Below, piece after piece: positions 34,741-37,212 of a stretch of DNA of 37,212 bases. Made by a program: the position numbers and the translations under genes. The notes under the pieces are model-generated. The model was given only the letters and a program-made list of their open reading frames with translations. It had not been told where the DNA came from and did not search any database. The stretch comes from Verrucomicrobiales bacterium (GTDB taxonomy: Bacteria; Verrucomicrobiota; Verrucomicrobiia; Limisphaerales; UBA9464), in NCBI GenBank assembly GCA_005801385.1, contig SYEM01000239.1:1-37212 (forward strand). The letters run 5' to 3'. Within the stretch, counting starts at the first letter, position 1. Each line of letters starts with the position of its first letter.

Positions 34741-35763
34741 ATGTCTGAGCGGATGGTGAGCGATGTCCTGACGAAGCCCGACACGGCGCTGGAGGCGGCG
34801 CTGCGTCCGGCTGCATTTGCCGAGTTCACCGGGCAGGCGCTGTCCCGGGAACGGCTCGAGATCGCGGTGGAGGCCGCACGACGCCGCGGCGAGCCGATCG
34901 ACCACGTCCTGCTGAGCGGTCCCCCGGGACTGGGCAAGACCACCCTCGCCAACATCCTGGCCAAAGCCATGGGGGCGAACCTCCGGGCCACCAGCGGTCC
35001 GACCATCGAGAAGGCGGGGGATCTGGCGGGACTCCTCACCAACCTCGAGGAAGGTGACGTCCTCTTCATCGACGAAATCCATCGGCTCCAGAAGACCATC
35101 GAGGAGTACCTCTATCCGGCGATGGAGGACTTCAAGCTGGACATCATCATTGACCAGGGGCCGAACGCCCGGAGTGTCCGGCTGAACCTGCCGCGGTTCA
35201 CGCTGATCGGAGCCACCACCCGAGCGGGATTGCTCAGCGCGCCGCTGCTCACCCGCTTCGGCATCCGGGAACGTCTGGACTACTACCCCGCGGCCCAGCT
35301 CCAGAAGATCATCCAGCGCGCGGCAGGGCTCATCAAAGTGAGCCTCGACGAGCAGGGGGCACTGGAGATCGCACGGAGGAGCCGCGGAACGCCCCGCATC
35401 GCCAACAACCTGCTGCGCCGGGTGCGCGACTACGCCGAGGTCCGGTGTGATGGCCGGATCACCCGGGAACTGGCCGACAAGGCGCTGGCGATCCTGGAAA
35501 TCGACCAGCATGGCCTCGACGAGATGGACAAACGGATCCTCGCGGCCGTGATCACCAAGTTCCACGGTGGCCCCGTCGGACTGAACTCCCTCGCGGTCGT
35601 GGTCGGTGAGGAGGCCGACACGCTCGAGGAGGTCTACGAGCCCTACCTGATCATGGAAGGCTATCTCCACAGGACACCGCAGGGTCGTGTCGTCACGGAG
35701 CTGGCCTACAAGCGCCTCGGGGCCACGGTCACCCCCCGCAGGGATCAGGGCTCGCTACTCTAG
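34741..35763 (+). CDS. ruvB: Holliday junction branch migration ATPase RuvB
   Basis: RuvB forms the hexameric AAA+ motor that, with RuvA, drives branch migration of Holliday junctions. The 340-residue protein has the N-terminal [12 protein letters not shown], Walker [10 protein letters not shown] (60-68), Walker B FIDEIH (109-114), sensor 1 GATTRAG (157-163), an arginine finger in LLTRFGI (Arg172), and the C-terminal winged-helix segment with [10 protein letters not shown] and [16 protein letters not shown]. Length is normal for the family. The ATG at 34741 has a GGAGG 3 bases upstream. ruvA and ruvC are not in the window. It converges with the next gene over a 32-base gap. Confidence 0.97.
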   Translation: MSERMVSDVLTKPDTALEAALRPAAFAEFTGQALSRERLEIAVEAARRRGEPIDHVLLSGPPGLGKTTLANILAKAMGANLRATSGPTIEKAGDLAGLLTNLEEGDVLFIDEIHRLQKTIEEYLYPAMEDFKLDIIIDQGPNARSVRLNLPRFTLIGATTRAGLLSAPLLTRFGIRERLDYYPAAQLQKIIQRAAGLIKVSLDEQGALEIARRSRGTPRIANNLLRRVRDYAEVRCDGRITRELADKALAILEIDQHGLDEMDKRILAAVITKFHGGPVGLNSLAVVVGEEADTLEEVYEPYLIMEGYLHRTPQGRVVTELAYKRLGATVTPRRDQGSLL

Positions 35764-35795
35764 GAAACCGGCGAAGCCCACCGAGCCCCAAGAGC

Positions 35796-36836
35796 TCAAT
35801 AGACCATGGACGTCTCCAAGGCCAAGCGCCTCTGGCGAAGGCGACGCATCCCACTCGTTCCCGCAAGGACCATAAGCCCCATCTGCAGGGGCCTGCCCGC
35901 ACTCGTCTCCGGAGCGGTGCACAATTCGGAATAGGAGTATCCGACAATGGAGAAGCTGTAGGTCCCAGCCGCCAGCGGCTCCTCCGTGGAGACCGTCGAG
36001 GCGAGCGAAAACAGATTAACGGTCTCGTTCACCGGAGAGGCGGTCGTCACGGACTCGGCGATACCACCAACGAGGTTGCCTTGGATTTCCAACTGGATCA
36101 GCACCTCACCCAATGCGTCCTCGGTTGTGATGTCTGAGAACCCGACGAGGCGGATGAGATGATCGAAGGACAGGGTGACTGTGTCAGCGGTCGCGAGGGT
36201 GAATTCACCCGAGACCGTCCAGAGCGAATAGCCATAGTTGAAGCCGGTGGACAGGGACGCCGACGTCTCGGCAGCCGTGTCAAAGGAGAGCCCGGCATGG
36301 CCCGGAACACCAAATAGACCCGGCATCAGGGTTGGCTGACCCTGGATCGCAGGTCCACTTCCCATGACATCGGCGCGGGCAAAATCGGTCAGACCGATGT
36401 CTGACAACGCGATGAGATCGGTGGTGCTCCCCAATACCCCCCACGGTGTGGACGCGTATTGTCCAAGAACCACTCCCTGCCCCGCCGGCGCCAATGGGTT
36501 GACCACGGTGAGGTTCTCGGGCGGAGGGGCTGGATTGGATGCAGGCCACGGAATGGGCACAAGGGACTGCGCGGCATCAAGGGTACCCGATGTGGAAGCG
36601 AAGGAAAAACCAGTCAAACCGTGGCTCTGCTGGGCCTCTGTGAGGGTCTCCACGTAGACGGCACCGTCAGTCAGGTTTCCCGGGATGGAACCGGTGAGAG
36701 ACAGGTTGGACACCCGTTGCTGGGAAAAGAAATAGACGGTCGCTGAATTGGCCAACGCCCTGTGGAGGACGAAGGTGGATGCCAGAAGCGAGATAGCGCT
36801 GAAGGGGGCACGCCGGATGGTGGATCGTGGATTCAT
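35796..36836 (-). CDS. Secreted hypothetical protein with weakly PEP-CTERM-like tail
   Basis: The ATG at 36836 gives 346 residues beginning MNPRSTIRRAPFSAISLLASTFVLHRALANSA, a plausible signal peptide; the track's longer start adds unlikely sequence. The body is a low-complexity, beta-rich, Ser/Thr/Gly-rich protein (TADTVTLSFDHLIRLVGFSDI, LFSLASTVSTEEPLAAGTYSFSIVGYS). This resembles the outer-surface proteins of Planctomycetes and Verrucomicrobia that carry PEP-CTERM anchors. The C-terminus APETSAGRPLQMGLMVLAGTSGMRRLRQRR has the order Pro-Glu, hydrophobic stretch, Arg cluster, but the VPEP motif is incomplete and the helix is weak. The function is unknown. Confidence 0.7.
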   Translation of the reverse strand: MNPRSTIRRAPFSAISLLASTFVLHRALANSATVYFFSQQRVSNLSLTGSIPGNLTDGAVYVETLTEAQQSHGLTGFSFASTSGTLDAAQSLVPIPWPASNPAPPPENLTVVNPLAPAGQGVVLGQYASTPWGVLGSTTDLIALSDIGLTDFARADVMGSGPAIQGQPTLMPGLFGVPGHAGLSFDTAAETSASLSTGFNYGYSLWTVSGEFTLATADTVTLSFDHLIRLVGFSDITTEDALGEVLIQLEIQGNLVGGIAESVTTASPVNETVNLFSLASTVSTEEPLAAGTYSFSIVGYSYSELCTAPETSAGRPLQMGLMVLAGTSGMRRLRQRRLALETSMVY

Positions 36837-37088
36837 AGGAATTTGATGGGGCGTTGAGGTTCTCCAATGGCCACGACGGAGCGGGGTGGGACTGGGATCG
36901 ACCGGACTCCATCGGGTTCGGTTTAGGTGTCGAACCACTGGGAGAACGCCACAGGCTCCAGACACCTTACGTCTTCAGGATGATCCAACCCCGACTCCCT
37001 TGGCGGGGGTCGATTTCCCCGCCCTCCACGAGGAGGCGGATCGAACCGTGACCCGCTCCACATCGGGAGACCGTGTGCGGGGCGATTC
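36837..37088. other. Non-coding spacer between the secreted-protein gene and tRNA-His
   Basis: About 250 bases hold no credible ORF, repeat or terminator. The region must contain the promoter of the minus-strand gene, but no convincing -35/-10 pair was found. Small track ORFs here lack any family resemblance. Confidence 0.5.
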
Positions 37089-37117
37089 TTGACGGTCCAG
37101 AGACCGATCCGTAGCGT
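37089..37117 (+). promoter_or_regulatory. Candidate promoter for tRNA-His
   Basis: TTGACG (37089-37094), a 17-base spacer and TAGCGT (37112-37117) precede the tRNA by 13 bases. The -35 box is strong. The -10 box keeps TA and the final T of TATAAT. Confidence 0.45.
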
Positions 37118-37130
37118 CTCGCCCTAGGTC

Positions 37131-37206
37131 GGTGGCCGTAGTTCAATGGTAGAGCCCCAGATTGTGATTCTGGTTGTTGCGGGTTCGAGTCCCGTCGGTC
37201 ACCCCA
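37131..37206 (+). tRNA. tRNA-His (anticodon GTG), CCA encoded
   Basis: A full cloverleaf is visible. The acceptor GTGGCCG pairs with CGGTCAC. The anticodon stem CCAGA/TCTGG has loop TTGTGAT, which gives anticodon GTG at 37164-37166. The T arm is GCGGG-TTCGAGT-CCCGT. A G at 37131 lies at position -1 and pairs with discriminator C73 at 37203, the identity mark of tRNA-His. Bases 37204-37206 are CCA, so the 3' end appears to be encoded. Confidence 0.97.
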
Positions 37207-37212
37207 CCTCCC

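Overview
The window is GC-rich, densely coded chromosomal DNA that looks like a free-living member of the Verrucomicrobiota, or less likely another PVC-group bacterium. Four things point that way. A Planctomycete/Verrucomicrobia-type PSD1 (DUF1549/DUF1553) plus DUF1501 pair is present. A ThuA, PQQ-type beta-propeller and multi-CxxCH cytochrome gene set is present. The SecA N-terminus carries a short insert before the PFDVQ segment. Very large exported proteins carry PA14, cadherin-like and carbohydrate-binding-like modules and end in a beta-rich tail reading roughly (S/T)RxFR. No phage, IS element or CRISPR array was seen.

Layout, left to right. 1-2340 (minus) is an export cluster, tatA-tatA/B-tatC-secA, with secA running off the left edge. 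2492-5917 (minus) is a 1141-residue secreted protein with a tandem 220-residue duplication, closed by a clear intrinsic terminator. 6258-8363 (plus) is an OafA-type acyltransferase fused to an SGNH domain but interrupted by two in-frame TAG codons. It overlaps the tail of a convergent secreted endonuclease/exonuclease/phosphatase gene (8312-9829, minus). 10019-14356 is a giant secreted metzincin-like protease. 14435-15646 is a ketosynthase homologue whose catalytic Cys is Ser.

15713-21510 is a plus-strand run of a five-CxxCH cytochrome with an embedded PA14 domain, a PQQ-type propeller, a ThuA protein and an NTF2-like protein. The first three are tightly coupled (7-nt overlap, then a 3-nt gap) and are probably a periplasmic sugar or polysaccharide oxidation module. 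21608-22930 (minus) holds a small hypothetical gene and a frameshifted, exported tandem-PAS protein. 23075-23449 (minus) is the C-terminal remnant of a UreH/TauE-like membrane protein beside a palindrome-rich spacer. 23953-29227 is the PSD1/DUF1501 pair; the DUF1501 protein has a twin-arginine leader, consistent with the Tat genes at the left. 29279-31063 are rlmN and hisH. 31186-34674 is a secreted subtilase, 34741-35763 is ruvB, 35796-36836 (minus) is a secreted protein with a weakly PEP-CTERM-like tail, and 37131-37206 is tRNA-His.

Overall the region mixes housekeeping genes (secA, tat, rlmN, hisH, ruvB, tRNA-His) with a large exported degradative or redox repertoire. Three loci look damaged: the acyltransferase, the PAS protein and the UreH-like gene. 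The observations most worth following are the amber-interrupted acyltransferase, the exported PAS tandem, the PA14-containing multiheme cytochrome operon and the Cys-to-Ser ketosynthase. No wholly new defence or mobile system could be supported from the sequence.
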